The notes under the pieces are model-generated. The model did no database searches and was not told the DNA's origin. It worked only from the letters and a program-made list of their open reading frames with translations. From positions 1-64,000 of the forward strand of contig CAMWUK010000001.1 of assembly GCA_947177415.1 (NCBI GenBank): a stretch of DNA of 64,000 bases, given 5' to 3'. This stretch comes from an uncultured Clostridiaceae bacterium (GTDB lineage: Bacteria > Bacillota > Clostridia > Lachnospirales > Lachnospiraceae). Numbering within the stretch: the stretch's first letter is position 1; each line of letters starts with the position of its first letter. A program made the position numbers and the translations under genes. Positions 23,817-34,924 of this stretch are shown here, in pieces.

Positions 23817-25004
23817 TCATATTTCCCATTTCCATTCTTCATAATATTTTCGATGGGTTTCTTCACACCACTTCTCATAAATTTTAGCAGTCTTAGCAAC
23901 TTGAAAAACAGAATAAGCCCCTCCTGCCCATTCATTTCTATCCTCCTCTTGTATATAAAATTGATACTCCTCCTGAATTTCTTCATCAGTAAAATCTACA
24001 AAATGTTCCTCAAAATAAATCTCAAATTCTTCTCTATCCTCTTTATCCTTGAATATCAGTATTTGATTTCTGTTTGCCTCCCGACTAGAGATGTTACATT
24101 TTCCATGAGTAAAAATTTTCAAAAGTTTTCCTTCGATTTTGCTCAAGTCATAATAAGTATACCAATAATCCATTTTGAATTTCGGCACCGTTTCTTTTGC
24201 CTCAGGCAAATATCTCCTATACTCATCAAAGCTCCACATATTTGTTTCATAAATGATAGTATTATGATAGAGAATATTTAATTTTGCCCAATAAAAAACT
24301 GGATGTGCATAAAATGCCGTAGCCGGAACCCATCCCTGCCGAAAATCATCCTCCAATTCCATACGAAACTCTGGAAAATCCATATGATATGCATACTTTT
24401 TATTTCCCCAGTCAAACTGCCACCGATCATATTCCTCCAGACGCATATTCAACCTCTGCATTATAGATAACTCTATTCCAAATCGCTTTTTCCAAAGGTG
24501 CTCTATACAAGAATATGGCGCCGCCTCACTTGTTCCTGCTTTCCTATCATTCAATCTTACATATATCTCGCCATGAATAACTTTCTTTTCGCCATCAACA
24601 AAATCCTTTTCAATGTAATATGGCGTATGATTTGTATTGAATACTGTCAATACATCAACTTCGTGTCCTTCTAATATAATTGTCTGTAAATCAATCTCTG
24701 GAACATACACAGAAAAGTGTTTTCCAGATAAAAATTGTGATAACTGATTTAATCTTAGTCTATGGGTATCCTTTTCCACTCCGACTACTTTCATTGTATA
24801 ATCTTCAATTCCATAAATTATATAGGCATCCCTATCCTCCTGATTATTAGCCATACAGATTATATCCAATAACAGTTCCGCCTTATTTGATGAATAGGCT
24901 TTCTTAAAATCCCAATAAGAACCTTCCCTGCCTAATTCTCTAAGTTTCTGCACAAGGATTATTAAATCCTCTGAATTATTATTCAACGACATTTTCTTTA
25001 TCAC
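23817..25004 (-). CDS. AlbA_2 (Schlafen-like) nucleic-acid-binding protein
   Basis: The GTG at 25004 follows AAGGTG; an ATG at 24992 is an alternative. 395 or 391 residues. The N-terminal 150 residues fit the AlbA_2/Schlafen fold: EGSYWDFKKAYSSNKAELLLDIICMANN, then AYIIYGIEDYTMKVVGV and RLNQLSQFL. The C-terminal 230 residues are acidic, aromatic-rich and unrecognised. AlbA_2 proteins act as regulators or, in several defence systems, as RNA/DNA-binding subunits. The gene is markedly AT-rich, as is its divergent neighbour at 25194, suggesting joint acquisition. Confidence 0.75.
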   Translation of the reverse strand: MIKKMSLNNNSEDLIILVQKLRELGREGSYWDFKKAYSSNKAELLLDIICMANNQEDRDAYIIYGIEDYTMKVVGVEKDTHRLRLNQLSQFLSGKHFSVYVPEIDLQTIILEGHEVDVLTVFNTNHTPYYIEKDFVDGEKKVIHGEIYVRLNDRKAGTSEAAPYSCIEHLWKKRFGIELSIMQRLNMRLEEYDRWQFDWGNKKYAYHMDFPEFRMELEDDFRQGWVPATAFYAHPVFYWAKLNILYHNTIIYETNMWSFDEYRRYLPEAKETVPKFKMDYWYTYYDLSKIEGKLLKIFTHGKCNISSREANRNQILIFKDKEDREEFEIYFEEHFVDFTDEEIQEEYQFYIQEEDRNEWAGGAYSVFQVAKTAKIYEKWCEETHRKYYEEWKWEI

Positions 25005-25193
25005 TCTTACACCTTTCTTATAAAATTAAACCATCAATACCGTCTTGCGAACTATTTATTTTATTATTTTTACATAGTTCATTTATGTTTGTATTCTATA
25101 ACAGCAAATGTTATAATTCAATATAAATAGTCGTACTATGCGAAATATATATATTTACTTATTTTATATAGTTCGTCAATTAAAGGAGAAATA

Positions 25194-26318
25194 ATGTTCA
25201 TTTATAATTTTGATACTGCAAACAAAAAAATAACTGAATATGATGATGAAAACGGTTCTTATTCTCAAAGTATCGAATTGAGTCAACCATTATTAGATTT
25301 TATCAACTTCGATTTTTCTCAATATGATTTATTAAGGAATGAAATACTTTTATTTATTCAAAAATTTGAGAGAAGATTTGATTGTGATGAAATCGAAACA
25401 GGCAGAATACTTGCAAATATTAAAAAATTCTTTCCGAATTTACATATATACGATATTGATGGTGGAGATGTGGTATGGTGGAAAGCGGAACTTATCTTTC
25501 ACTTAACATCACAATACAATCGTTTTTTTGCTCCTTGTGATTATAGCGAGTATACAATTCAAGATAATAATGATTTCGACTATTTAAGCTTACAAAAAGA
25601 AATAATAAGCATAGTTGAAAAAATATTTGATATAGACTATGGAGATTTTATTACAGGTTTTACTCCTTTATGCCGAATGAACCACTATTATAACAGACCA
25701 CTTCATTTTAATGAAAAAGCTGTTATATTACCAAGCGAAAAAGAAAAATTTACAAACCGTTATGAGTTATTCGCAATACCTTTTATTGACCCTGAAGAAA
25801 AAAATGAAACATCTATGGCTGAATATAATCTAAAAGAACCGCAAAGACAAAAATACACCAAGAATAACCTGAATGTACTTAATGGATATGAATTTATGAC
25901 ATTAAGAGAGGCTTTTGACTGTGAAATTTTCAAAATGGCCCAAACGGGAATTTATTTAAAACGTTGTGAGTATTGTGGCAAATACTTTATATTCAATCCG
26001 AATAAACCAGCAAGATACTGTAACACAAAACTTTCCAATATAAATATGACCTGCCAACAAGTTGCCTCTCAAGAGAAATATAATAAAAATATTTCTCCAA
26101 TACAGAAAGCGTACACAAATGCACTGAAAAGCAGAAACAAGTTTATTCCTTCAAAGAAAAGTGGATTGAGAACCCCGGAACAATCCCTAGAATATGAAAG
26201 ATGGAAAACTAAAAATTCTAAAATAAAAAAAGAATATCAACAAAAATATGATAATGCTAAAACACCTGCACAAAGAGAAAAAATAGTAGAGGAATTTAAA
26301 AGTAAATTAGGTTCTTAG
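25194..26318 (+). CDS. Zinc-ribbon protein, probably DUF6076-like
   Basis: A protein of 374 residues after AAAGGAG. The C-terminal third has a four-cysteine element: CEYCGKYFIFNP, then CNTKLSNINMTC, which should bind zinc, and a basic tail that could bind nucleic acid. The N-terminal 230 residues are acidic and unrecognised. I associate this layout with DUF6076, from memory. It is divergent from the AlbA_2 gene, shares its AT-rich character, and lies just outside the terminator that ends the conjugative operon. Confidence 0.6.
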   Translation: MFIYNFDTANKKITEYDDENGSYSQSIELSQPLLDFINFDFSQYDLLRNEILLFIQKFERRFDCDEIETGRILANIKKFFPNLHIYDIDGGDVVWWKAELIFHLTSQYNRFFAPCDYSEYTIQDNNDFDYLSLQKEIISIVEKIFDIDYGDFITGFTPLCRMNHYYNRPLHFNEKAVILPSEKEKFTNRYELFAIPFIDPEEKNETSMAEYNLKEPQRQKYTKNNLNVLNGYEFMTLREAFDCEIFKMAQTGIYLKRCEYCGKYFIFNPNKPARYCNTKLSNINMTCQQVASQEKYNKNISPIQKAYTNALKSRNKFIPSKKSGLRTPEQSLEYERWKTKNSKIKKEYQQKYDNAKTPAQREKIVEEFKSKLGS

Positions 26319-26347
26319 TTTACTTAATCTGCATTGTACCAGTAAAG

Positions 26348-26381
26348 AAAAAATGAGAGGTATGCGTTACACATACCCCTC
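26348..26381 (-). terminator. Intrinsic terminator at end of conjugative operon
   Basis: On the minus strand a 10-bp stem (26372-26381 with 26355-26364, one G-U) with a 7-nt loop is followed by A then six T residues. It lies 15 bp downstream of the last conjugative-element gene and marks the end of that transcription unit. Confidence 0.85.
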
Positions 26382-26395
26382 ACACACGGCATTTC

Positions 26396-27052
26396 CTATC
26401 TGCTTTTTTGCACTTCTTGCGTTACCGTCCGCCCTGCTGCCTCAGCCATTTGTTCCGCACCATGCTCCCTCTGATACTGCTCAAACAGTTCTGCACCATA
26501 TTTCACCTGCGGTTCTGCTACGGCAATACACGGTAATGGAGTTTCCGCCTGTCTGCCCTTTCCCTGCTGCCCACGGCATTCCTCCACTGCTTTCTCCAGA
26601 CTCTCCACTCTGTCGATTGCCCTGTCCACTTTATCTTTTACGGCAACCAGCTTTTTCCTCATACCGGTTATCTGCGTTATTTTATAAAGAGCTTTCTGCC
26701 CTTTCCGCTTTACCGCATCCACAATCTTTCCTGCCCTCTCACAGATTTTCTGTTTCACTTCGTTTATCTGCTGTTTGAGTGAATCGCACTGTTTCTGTAA
26801 AGTATCCGCTGCTTTCTGCAGGCCGTCTTTCACATGCTTTGATATGGTGTCCTCTTTCATGGACACAAGCTCCTGCCGCACGTTTTTTATTTCTTCTGTC
26901 ATAGATGATAACTGTCGTTCCAGCGTTCCCACATACCCACACAACTGTTTTACCTGTTCTGCCTGTGCGCTCATCTGGTTATTTGTGAGTAATTCCAAAA
27001 GTTCCACAATACGGTTATCACTGCTGATCGTCTGTCCTTCTGCCAATTCCAT
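26396..27052 (-). CDS. Coiled-coil conjugative-element protein, possibly DUF6674
   Basis: A protein of 218 residues, mostly predicted coiled coil (residues 25-160), with repeated heptads such as VGTLERQLSSMTEEIKNVRQ. It is cytoplasmic and has no signal or transmembrane segment. It is the last gene of the element's long operon before a strong terminator. Similar proteins are common accessory genes in Lachnospiraceae conjugative elements; I associate them with DUF6674, not verified. Function unknown. Confidence 0.65.
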   Translation of the reverse strand: MELAEGQTISSDNRIVELLELLTNNQMSAQAEQVKQLCGYVGTLERQLSSMTEEIKNVRQELVSMKEDTISKHVKDGLQKAADTLQKQCDSLKQQINEVKQKICERAGKIVDAVKRKGQKALYKITQITGMRKKLVAVKDKVDRAIDRVESLEKAVEECRGQQGKGRQAETPLPCIAVAEPQVKYGAELFEQYQREHGAEQMAEAAGRTVTQEVQKSR

Positions 27053-27125
27053 CCTCTCCTTTCACTGCACCGGAACCGGGGAAACAGACGCTCCCCGGCT
27101 CCGGCAAACCATTTCCTAACCGGTA

Positions 27126-27788
27126 CTATCTGGTTGGCAGCTCCATATCCGGGAAATCCTGTGCCGGCATAAACCCGTCTGCCTGCTCCAACACATTCTC
27201 CTGCACTTCCGCCATTGCCTTTTCGTAAGCATCCGTCAGAAGGTTATTTACTTTCTCACGGAACTCTCCCGTTACCGGATAACAGATGTCCCGGTACACA
27301 CTCCGGTTATTTTCGTCTATCTGCTTTGTCTTATAGGAAGGCATGGAAACAAACAGGCCGTTCTTCCCCATGACAAGGCTGATATTGCTGACGGCAAAGC
27401 AGTCATCCAGATAAATGCGGGCAAGCCCACGGATACTGCTGTTTTCCTTTTCAAAAGGTGTGACCGCCACGGTAAAGGGCAGCTCCATGTCCTGCTCATC
27501 CCCCACAAGGTATTTTTTCTGTCCCGTCTGCTGCAGGTTCTCCAGTGCAAGAAGGATATTTCCCTCAAGCTCCCCACGGAACTCCTTTGTGGTCGGATAG
27601 CATATATCCTTTTTCTCACTCTCCCCGCTTTTTGCATAATGCGGCATGGAAATATACAGCTTGTTATCCCTGCTTGCCAGAATCGTGATATTGCTGACCT
27701 TGAAACTGTCCCCAAACACCACGGACGCATAACCCTTTACATTGCTGTTCTGTGTCTTTACTTCCCCTACGGTAATCTCATACTTCAT
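27126..27788 (-). CDS. Tandem double SpoVG-domain protein
   Basis: A protein of 220 residues that contains two SpoVG-like domains. Residues 1-88: ITVGEVKTQNSNVKGYASVVF and LYISMPHYAKSG ... DICYPTTKEFRGEL. Residues 100-190: SIRGLARIYLDDCFAVSNISLV, GLFVSMPSYKTKQ and DICYPVTGEFREKV. Normal SpoVG is a single domain of about 95 residues that forms dimers and binds nucleic acid. The fusion would be a built-in pseudo-dimer. It lies between the coiled-coil gene and the sortase gene in the element operon. Confidence 0.85.
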   Translation of the reverse strand: MKYEITVGEVKTQNSNVKGYASVVFGDSFKVSNITILASRDNKLYISMPHYAKSGESEKKDICYPTTKEFRGELEGNILLALENLQQTGQKKYLVGDEQDMELPFTVAVTPFEKENSSIRGLARIYLDDCFAVSNISLVMGKNGLFVSMPSYKTKQIDENNRSVYRDICYPVTGEFREKVNNLLTDAYEKAMAEVQENVLEQADGFMPAQDFPDMELPTR

Positions 27789-27854
27789 ACTTTCCTCGCT
27801 TTCTGTACGCCTCCTGCATACTCTTAAATCAATTTCATGGTTTACGGGTTACAT

Positions 27855-28463
27855 TCATTCGCTGTCGGCATTCCCCCTTTCACTGCCATAGTCCTTAACC
27901 GGGACACATTTGCAGACAAATCTTCTTGTCCCGTGGTCAGCACAGGTAAACAGGGTAAGCATCTCTGTACCGCTTTCTTCCGTTACCCATTCATCATAGG
28001 GATTTACCACCCGCATTTCTTCCACCGTATAACTGTGCGTCGTGCCTGCTTTCGTGGTTATCTTTACCTCCGTCCCTGTCCTGACACTGCTAAGGTTGGT
28101 AAAAAAAGTCCCCCGCCTGCTGCCGTTATGCCCGGCAAGGACACAATTCCCTTTGTCACACAAAGGTGCGCTGCTCTCCATGTGTCCGATCCCCTCATTT
28201 AACTGCACCGCGCCTGTCCCCTCAAATACCGGGTATTTTATTTTCAGGTCCGGTATCTCAACAATCCCGATGGCACCCTCCGCCAGATATGGGGAAGCCT
28301 TCTTTTTACGGTTGCCGGTTTCTTCACTCTCCTCATCTTCTTCCTCCTCAAACTGATTGATATACTGGTCTGCCCTCTGCTGCTCCCGCATCCGCAGAAA
28401 AAAAGGGACAGCCGCAATGGCTATCCCAATCAGAATTAACATGACTGTTTTTTTACTTCTCAA
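27855..28463 (-). CDS. Sortase, class D-like
   Basis: A protein of 202 residues. It starts at TTG after GGGAGGAAAA, overlapping the helicase stop by 4 bp. There is one N-terminal membrane anchor ([17 protein letters not shown]), an acidic linker, then the sortase barrel: His in [13 protein letters not shown], Cys in [12 protein letters not shown] and the following Arg. TLxTC with a short spacing fits class D. Its likely substrate is the LPQTG-bearing adhesin at 56266 encoded by the same element; class D-type sortases of clostridia are known to accept LPQTG-type signals. Confidence 0.87.
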   Translation of the reverse strand: MRSKKTVMLILIGIAIAAVPFFLRMREQQRADQYINQFEEEEDEESEETGNRKKKASPYLAEGAIGIVEIPDLKIKYPVFEGTGAVQLNEGIGHMESSAPLCDKGNCVLAGHNGSRRGTFFTNLSSVRTGTEVKITTKAGTTHSYTVEEMRVVNPYDEWVTEESGTEMLTLFTCADHGTRRFVCKCVPVKDYGSERGNADSE

Positions 28464-31400
28464 CGGTTTTCCTCCCTTTTTGTCCCATACTCATATGACG
28501 GTTCCGCCACATGGCTGATCTCCGGTTCCTGTTCTTCCTCTTTTGGTGTCTGGTTTTCCATATCCAGCAGATTGTTTAACTCAAACTGCCTTGCCAGCTT
28601 TGTTTTCAATTCTTCTTCATACTGGAATGGCTTATCATATTCTAACTTTGCCTGTTCCATATCAAGGCGGTATTTCTCCAGCCTTTCCTCAAGAAAACCA
28701 ATGTTTCCCTGAATCCCGTTAAAGAGATTTTCCAGCTTTGTCATGCAGCCGACCGGGGAGGTTGACATATCTGCCTTATACTCTGTATTTCCCCGCAGTA
28801 CCAGATAATCCGCCCCCATAAAGTTCTTTTCCACAAGGACAGAAAAACCTTTGTACTCTGCCAGTTCGGTTGTTGTCCCCGTCTTGCATTTACCGGCAGC
28901 AGACAGAAAGGCAGTGCCGCCGTCCACCCTCTCTGTAAACGTCATCCCGCCTACTTTAATGGAAAACTCTGCCCCGGCAATCAGTCTTTTGTCACGTTCC
29001 CTGACATCCTCATGGACACATTTTAACTTTTCTTCTGCTGCTGCAATCAGTTTCGGGAATTTCACCATAAAACTGTCCTGCATGGCATAATGCTGGCTGT
29101 CATAAGTTGCCCTTAACATTTTGAGCCGCTGCACATCATTATCAATCTCCATCTTTTCTTTTATCATCGGGTTGCCTGTCGCCACCGCTTTTATCTCTGC
29201 ATAGGAAAGGGTTGCCTCATCTATATCCTCGCAGGTCCTTGAAACAGATTTTCCTGTCATTACCTGCGAAATAAAACGCTGCTTGTTCTCGACCAGCGCC
29301 CAACTGTAAGCGTCAAAGGTTCCTTTGGTCACATAACGGTACACGGCAACCTCATCATTTTCATTGCCCTGCCGCAGTCCCCTTCCCTCGCGCTGTTCTA
29401 TACTTGAGGGTTTCCACGGGCAGTCGCAGTGGTGCATGGCAACAAGGTGTGTCTGCACATTTACGCCGGTACCGCATTTGTCAGTAGAGCCAATCAGCAC
29501 TTTTTTTGTGCCGGAACGCATTTCACGGAACAGGGCATCCCTCTGTGCGTCAGTTTTGCAGTCATGTATAAATGCAATTTCCTCCGCAGGGATGCCCTGT
29601 TTTACCAGTTCCGTTTTGATATAGTTATAAACATCAAATGTCCCTGTCTCATGCCACGGTGTCGTCAGCATTTCCTCCGACCACGCCCGTTTCGGTGTGC
29701 CGATATCAGAAAAAATAAGCTGTGTGCCAATCTTTCCCTCGTTCTCCGCCTTATGGTATTCATACAGCACATTTTCCACCACTTTGTTTAACTTGCCGTC
29801 CGCGCTTTCCGGCGCATCCGGGGTTAAAAGCCTTGCATCTGTTCCTAACAGCCTTGCCTCATGGGTGATTTTAAGAAAATTATCGACCTTCGGATCGACC
29901 CTCCCATTACGGATTGCCTCCGCCCTCTGGACAAAAGTTTCCATTACCTGTTTCACATACCAGTCCGGCTCACTCTCCACAATGATATATTTCCCATCCC
30001 GCAGCTCCGGGGTGTCAAGTTCAAGCATGTCCCTTGTCTGGATATCCGCTGTCTCCCGAAAGATATTCATTAACTCCGGCAGGTTGGTAAACTTGTTAAA
30101 CCTTGTCTTAAAGCGGAACCCGCTCCCCTCCACAGTCAGTTCCAGCGCCGTTGTCTGCTCCCCGAAGTTTGCCGCCCAACTGTCAAAGTGGTAAATCCCA
30201 AGCTGCTCCAATGTGTCCTTCTGAAGGAACTGCTGCATGACATACATTTCCACCATCGTATTGCTGATCGGCGTCCCCGTGGCGAACACAACGCCCCTGC
30301 CGCCATTTATCTCATTGATATACTGGCATTTCAGGTACATGTCCATTGCCCTCTGGCTGCCGCTGCCGGTTATCCCCGACACGTTCATCTTTGAAAATAC
30401 GGCAAGATTCTTGAATGCGTGCGCCTCGTCCACCATGATGGAATCAATGCCAAGTTCCTCAAAGGTAATGAGGTCATCTTTCCGTATCTCATCCGCCATT
30501 TTCTGGAGCTGCTCCTCCATCCGCGCTTTCTGTGCCTCCATCTGCTTGATGGTCCAACGTTCCTGATTGCGTTCTTTCATTTCCGCAATGGCAAAATTTA
30601 TATCATCTATCTGGCGGTTTAACAGCATTTCCCTCCGTTCCTTTGATACCGGAATTCTCTCAAATTGGGAGTGCGACATGATAATGCAGTCATAATCCCC
30701 GGTGGCAATGCGGGAGATAAACTGTTTCCTTCTCTTTTTCTCAAAATCCCTCTCCGTTGCCACTAAAATATTTGCAGAGGGATAAAGACGTAAAAATTCA
30801 CTGGCCGTCTGCCCGATCAGAGGCTTTGGCACGACCATTGCCGTCTTGTTTGCAAGCCCAAGGCGTTTCTGTTCCATACATGCCGCCATCATTTCAAAAG
30901 ATTTCCCCGCCCCGACACAGTGGGCAAGCAGCGTATTACCGCCCATGAGTATCCTTGCCACCGCATTTTTCTGGTGCTGCTTTAACTTTATATCCGGGTT
31001 CATGCCCGGAAACTGTAAATGGCTGCCATCATACTCACGCAGCCTGACATTGTTAAAAGTTTCATTATAATATCTGATATATTTATTTCTCCGCTCCGGC
31101 TCTGCAAATATCCAGCTGCGGAATGCCTCCTTTAACTGGTTCTGCTTCTCCCTTGCAAGCATGGTTTCTTTCTGGTTCGTTTCATAATGGTATTTTCCCT
31201 GTCCATCCTCAATGCGGTCCCTGACCGTTACCGTGCGGAGGTTTAAGGTATTCTCAAAAATCGTGTAGGCATCCATCCTTGACGTCCCATAGGTTTTTGT
31301 TGCCGCCACGGAAGTTTTGTCAAGGGATTTATTCTCCACAAACCACTCCATCTGGAATTTATTTAACTGCACCTGTATCCCGGAAGTGCCATAGGCATAT

Positions 31401-34400
31401 CTCCTTGCCTGCGCCCGTTCCGGCGTGTGCAGGGTTTCATAAAGGAATCTCTCATAATCCTCCGGCTCAATCCATGTCGTGCCGATCCGCACGTCAATCT
31501 CCCCGGCATCCAGATCCTGCGGCTGTACCTGCTCCAACGCTGCCACGTTGTCCCCGAACAGTTCAGGGTGTTCCCCTGCTGCTGCCTTTGCCACACGCAG
31601 CTTGTCCCTGACATTTCCGGACAAATATTCATCCGCTGTTTCCCATCCCTGGTTTCCGTCATGCGGAAGATATTTCTGCGGGTTTAAGAAAATAATGCCT
31701 TTCAGTTCTTCCACCAGCTTTGCCCTCTTTAGTTCCCTTCCGGCATCTTCTGAAAGAATAATATCTCCCGAAGTGTCTGCCTGTTCTTCCCTGAGTTTTT
31801 CCACCTGCCCGCTGATGTCCGGCTCATAAATCTCCAGCATATACGGAAGGTTGACACCGTTATATTCACATACGGAAAGGTTGAGCGCCTCCACCGCTGT
31901 CTCCGCATGGTCCGTTTCCCTCCTTGCCCGGATCGTCTGCTTTGTGAACATATCCGCTTTCGTGACAGTGCCTTTTTCCTCGTCCACCATTTCCAGTGAA
32001 CATAAAAGAGGGTAATCCTCGTCGTCCCGAAAGGCCCTTGAATTACCCTGTGAAGTGATATAACCATATTTTTTTATATACCTGTCATAAACAGCATTTA
32101 ATTCTCCCTGCGCTGCCTTTAGTTCCTCCTCACTGCAGCCGTTTAACTGAATGTCTATCAGGCGTCTGGTGCATTTCCGTATCCCATCCATTCCCTTTAT
32201 CCTGTCAAGCACGGTATTCCCCACCTCCTGCCGGTACATTCTGGAATCTTTCCGGTAATACAGTGTCCCGTCCACAAACGTGTAGGTGTAATTCTTCACG
32301 TCCGGATCAGCCGGGATGCTCTCCTCCGGTTCCTCCTCCTGTAAAACTTCATAATCCGGTATCTGTACGGAAAGGTGGCTTACTGCCTGCTGCAATGCCC
32401 CGTACAGGTCAAAATCTTCCTCCTCATTGACGCACACCGTATAACTGGAATCACTGCCATACCTGCCGGTATCATATTCCATATGCCCTAACATCATTTC
32501 CGGATGTTCCACGAAATACGAGTTGACCGATACCCCGTTTTCCGTCATGCCAAGATGAACCCAGCCCGGCTCCACTGATATTTTCCGCTCCCTTTTCTGG
32601 AAGAATAAAATATCACTGGTAACCTCCGTCCCTGCCTCTGCCTTGAAAGCACTGTTCGGCAGCCTGACCGCACCGACCAGCTCTGCACGCTCCGCCAGAT
32701 ATTTCCGGACACTGTTATTTTTCTTGTCCATTGTCCCTTTTGTGGTAATCACGGCAACAATGCCGCCCGGCCTTACCTTGTCAATGGACTTTGCCACAAA
32801 GTAATCGTGTATCTTGAAATTCTCCGCATTGTACTTCCTGTCATAAACCTTAAAGTCCCCAAAAGGCACGTTACCGACTACCACATCAAAAAAGTTATCC
32901 GTAAAGTCCGTTTCCTCAAATCCCTTTACCTGTATATCCGCCTGTGGGTACAAAAGTTTTGCAATCCTGCCGCTGATACTGTCCTTTTCCACACCAAAAA
33001 GCCTGCTGCCCCGCAACTGCTCCGGCATGGTCCCAAAAAAATGGCCTGTCCCCATTGACGGCTCCAGCACATTCCCGCCCTGAAACCCGAACTGCACCAG
33101 TGCATTTCCCACGGCAGCGGCTATCTCCGGCGGCGTGTAAAAAGCTGTCGTGACCGTTGCCCTCGCCTCCCGGTATTCCTCCGGGGTAAGAAGCTCTTTC
33201 AGTTCTGCATATTCTTTATGCCAGCTTTCGCTTTTTTCATCAAATGCCTGTGAAGTGCCGCCCCACCCGGCATACCTTGCAAGGATTTCCTGCTCCTCCG
33301 GTGTGGCGTTCCTGCCCTCTGCCTCCACCTGTTTTAAGGTTCTGACTGCCTCCACATTCCACTTATAGCGCGCCTTTTGCCCGCCGATCTCCTGATTGTG
33401 GATGTCAATGACATAGTTATGGGACTGTCCTGCCTTTTCGTTTCCGGTATCTGCTGCCACTGGACTCTGATCTTTTTCTCCAATACCGGCAGGCTCTGAA
33501 AACGGATTTTCTTCTGCCTGCTCCTGTAATCCCTGCCCCTTCTCCCGTTCTGCCTGTTCAAAACGCACGGCATCCGGTATCCCCATCTGATCTGCCTCGT
33601 CAGGAATGGCAAAATCATCAAAAGGCTCCTCCTCCGGTTCTGCTGTCTGGTACGGTTCTTCCTCCCCATCGTCAATCCCTGTTTCCTTGTAATCAAAAAG
33701 AGAAGCCTGTCTGAAAACGGCTTCCCTCTCTGTACCGAATGAATTTAAGTCATCCAGCTCTTTATTTAATTCTTCCTGTGTTTCTAATGAAACTGGTTTA
33801 TCAGGTCGTGACGGATGATTTCCTCTGCCTCCATCATCCCCTGTTTCCTGATGCGGAACATCTCCATTGTGGAATTTGGATTCTCCGGCCTGTGTTTTTC
33901 CAGATACTTCTCCATGAGGCTTTCCAGCATCCTGTTTGCCTCCTCCTCCACTTCTTTCAGTTTCGTGTAGAGGTTCCCGAACCTTACCAGGCTCCGGTAT
34001 CTCTGCGGGTAATTTTCCTCCAGATACTCCCTCGCCATGATTCCGAACTTCCCTAATGTCCCTGTTTCTGTCTGCCCTGCTGCCTTGATGTCCGGGTACA
34101 GCATCCCGTCCTCCCCTTCGTGGTAGCTGATTGCCAGTGTTTCCATAACGCACCTTCCTTTCCTTCTCAATACTCATGATTTCGCGGTTCATATTCCGAA
34201 GAACAGTACAGGATACGTCACTTACCAGAGTACCAAGTACGCTAATGCAGCCCTCATCTTTCACATTAACTATTGCACCTAAGTCCAGTTCTCCGCTACT
34301 TAAGTCAAATCCGCATCTTGTCCCCACCGCATAGAAAATGCTGTTAAATATCAATTTCTGTGCGGCAGGCTCTGGCGTTTCATTCTCTCCGCCGGTTATC

Positions 34401-34912
34401 TCACGTCCTGCAAGCATGGCGGCCTCGGCAAATCGCTTACCGAAGTCCTCTTTTAGAATACCGCGCACTTCCTGCTTTGTAAAGGCTTTTAACTGTTCTA
34501 ACTGGCTTTTTCTGTCTGTTTTTGGTTCTTCAGAGGTCTCTCCCCGTTTCCAGAGTGCCGACAGCAAATCCGGCAGGTTCTCCCCCTCCAAATCCCATGT
34601 CAGCTTAACATTCCTGCCCCCGGTGTCGCCAATGTCAAACACATAGCGCAGCTCCGGCTTTAATGCCCTTGACGGAAAGATGGCAATGCCCCTGCTGCCC
34701 CGTTTGACATAGCGGTGTACTTTTTTCCATGTGTCATAGTCTGCAACCAGCGTGGCAGACGGATTCTGCGCATACACCATAAGCACGTTGTCAAACTCAT
34801 ACCGGTATATCTGCCCTGCCAGACGGCAGACCGCTTTCCAGTCTGCCTCCGTCCGTGTTACCCTTGAAATAACATCCTGATAAATCTGGCGGGCCATATA
34901 TTCTACGCCCAT
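28460..34912 (-). CDS. N6-DNA methylase / SNF2-type helicase fusion of conjugative element
   Basis: A protein of 2150 residues, starting at ATG after GGGGGAG. An N-terminal polyvalent region (residues 1-260) is followed by a low-complexity Gly/Arg/Glu linker (about 260-400). A methylase segment has [13 protein letters not shown] and [10 protein letters not shown] in place of the usual NPPY. A superfamily 2 helicase has [30 protein letters not shown] and [11 protein letters not shown]. Such giants are standard in Tn1549-like elements and may protect or remodel transferred DNA. A second gene, TnpV-like, is encoded in another frame inside the linker. Confidence 0.87.
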   Translation of the reverse strand: MGVEYMARQIYQDVISRVTRTEADWKAVCRLAGQIYRYEFDNVLMVYAQNPSATLVADYDTWKKVHRYVKRGSRGIAIFPSRALKPELRYVFDIGDTGGRNVKLTWDLEGENLPDLLSALWKRGETSEEPKTDRKSQLEQLKAFTKQEVRGILKEDFGKRFAEAAMLAGREITGGENETPEPAAQKLIFNSIFYAVGTRCGFDLSSGELDLGAIVNVKDEGCISVLGTLVSDVSCTVLRNMNREIMSIEKERKVRYGNTGNQLPRRGGRDAVPGHQGSRADRNRDIREVRNHGEGVSGGKLPAEIPEPGKVREPLHETERSGGGGKQDAGKPHGEVSGKTQAGESKFHNGDVPHQETGDDGGRGNHPSRPDKPVSLETQEELNKELDDLNSFGTEREAVFRQASLFDYKETGIDDGEEEPYQTAEPEEEPFDDFAIPDEADQMGIPDAVRFEQAEREKGQGLQEQAEENPFSEPAGIGEKDQSPVAADTGNEKAGQSHNYVIDIHNQEIGGQKARYKWNVEAVRTLKQVEAEGRNATPEEQEILARYAGWGGTSQAFDEKSESWHKEYAELKELLTPEEYREARATVTTAFYTPPEIAAAVGNALVQFGFQGGNVLEPSMGTGHFFGTMPEQLRGSRLFGVEKDSISGRIAKLLYPQADIQVKGFEETDFTDNFFDVVVGNVPFGDFKVYDRKYNAENFKIHDYFVAKSIDKVRPGGIVAVITTKGTMDKKNNSVRKYLAERAELVGAVRLPNSAFKAEAGTEVTSDILFFQKRERKISVEPGWVHLGMTENGVSVNSYFVEHPEMMLGHMEYDTGRYGSDSSYTVCVNEEEDFDLYGALQQAVSHLSVQIPDYEVLQEEEPEESIPADPDVKNYTYTFVDGTLYYRKDSRMYRQEVGNTVLDRIKGMDGIRKCTRRLIDIQLNGCSEEELKAAQGELNAVYDRYIKKYGYITSQGNSRAFRDDEDYPLLCSLEMVDEEKGTVTKADMFTKQTIRARRETDHAETAVEALNLSVCEYNGVNLPYMLEIYEPDISGQVEKLREEQADTSGDIILSEDAGRELKRAKLVEELKGIIFLNPQKYLPHDGNQGWETADEYLSGNVRDKLRVAKAAAGEHPELFGDNVAALEQVQPQDLDAGEIDVRIGTTWIEPEDYERFLYETLHTPERAQARRYAYGTSGIQVQLNKFQMEWFVENKSLDKTSVAATKTYGTSRMDAYTIFENTLNLRTVTVRDRIEDGQGKYHYETNQKETMLAREKQNQLKEAFRSWIFAEPERRNKYIRYYNETFNNVRLREYDGSHLQFPGMNPDIKLKQHQKNAVARILMGGNTLLAHCVGAGKSFEMMAACMEQKRLGLANKTAMVVPKPLIGQTASEFLRLYPSANILVATERDFEKKRRKQFISRIATGDYDCIIMSHSQFERIPVSKERREMLLNRQIDDINFAIAEMKERNQERWTIKQMEAQKARMEEQLQKMADEIRKDDLITFEELGIDSIMVDEAHAFKNLAVFSKMNVSGITGSGSQRAMDMYLKCQYINEINGGRGVVFATGTPISNTMVEMYVMQQFLQKDTLEQLGIYHFDSWAANFGEQTTALELTVEGSGFRFKTRFNKFTNLPELMNIFRETADIQTRDMLELDTPELRDGKYIIVESEPDWYVKQVMETFVQRAEAIRNGRVDPKVDNFLKITHEARLLGTDARLLTPDAPESADGKLNKVVENVLYEYHKAENEGKIGTQLIFSDIGTPKRAWSEEMLTTPWHETGTFDVYNYIKTELVKQGIPAEEIAFIHDCKTDAQRDALFREMRSGTKKVLIGSTDKCGTGVNVQTHLVAMHHCDCPWKPSSIEQREGRGLRQGNENDEVAVYRYVTKGTFDAYSWALVENKQRFISQVMTGKSVSRTCEDIDEATLSYAEIKAVATGNPMIKEKMEIDNDVQRLKMLRATYDSQHYAMQDSFMVKFPKLIAAAEEKLKCVHEDVRERDKRLIAGAEFSIKVGGMTFTERVDGGTAFLSAAGKCKTGTTTELAEYKGFSVLVEKNFMGADYLVLRGNTEYKADMSTSPVGCMTKLENLFNGIQGNIGFLEERLEKYRLDMEQAKLEYDKPFQYEEELKTKLARQFELNNLLDMENQTPKEEEQEPEISHVAEPSYEYGTKREENR
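33784..34146 (-). CDS. TnpV-like protein in an alternative frame within the helicase gene
   Basis: Same strand as the 2150-residue gene but shifted one frame, inside its low-complexity linker. The ATG at 34146 is preceded by AGGAAGGTG, giving 120 residues. The sequence reads as a normal folded protein: [40 protein letters not shown] and [13 protein letters not shown]. That is the pattern of TnpV proteins encoded on Firmicutes transposons (GxxGxxRxxYLxEHRP ... LAEIDxQA ... AEEIIxxELI). The main frame here is biased linker sequence. Probable overlapping, dual-coded gene. Confidence 0.7.
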   Translation of the reverse strand: METLAISYHEGEDGMLYPDIKAAGQTETGTLGKFGIMAREYLEENYPQRYRSLVRFGNLYTKLKEVEEEANRMLESLMEKYLEKHRPENPNSTMEMFRIRKQGMMEAEEIIRHDLINQFH

Positions 34913-34924
34913 ACGCTGCTCCCC

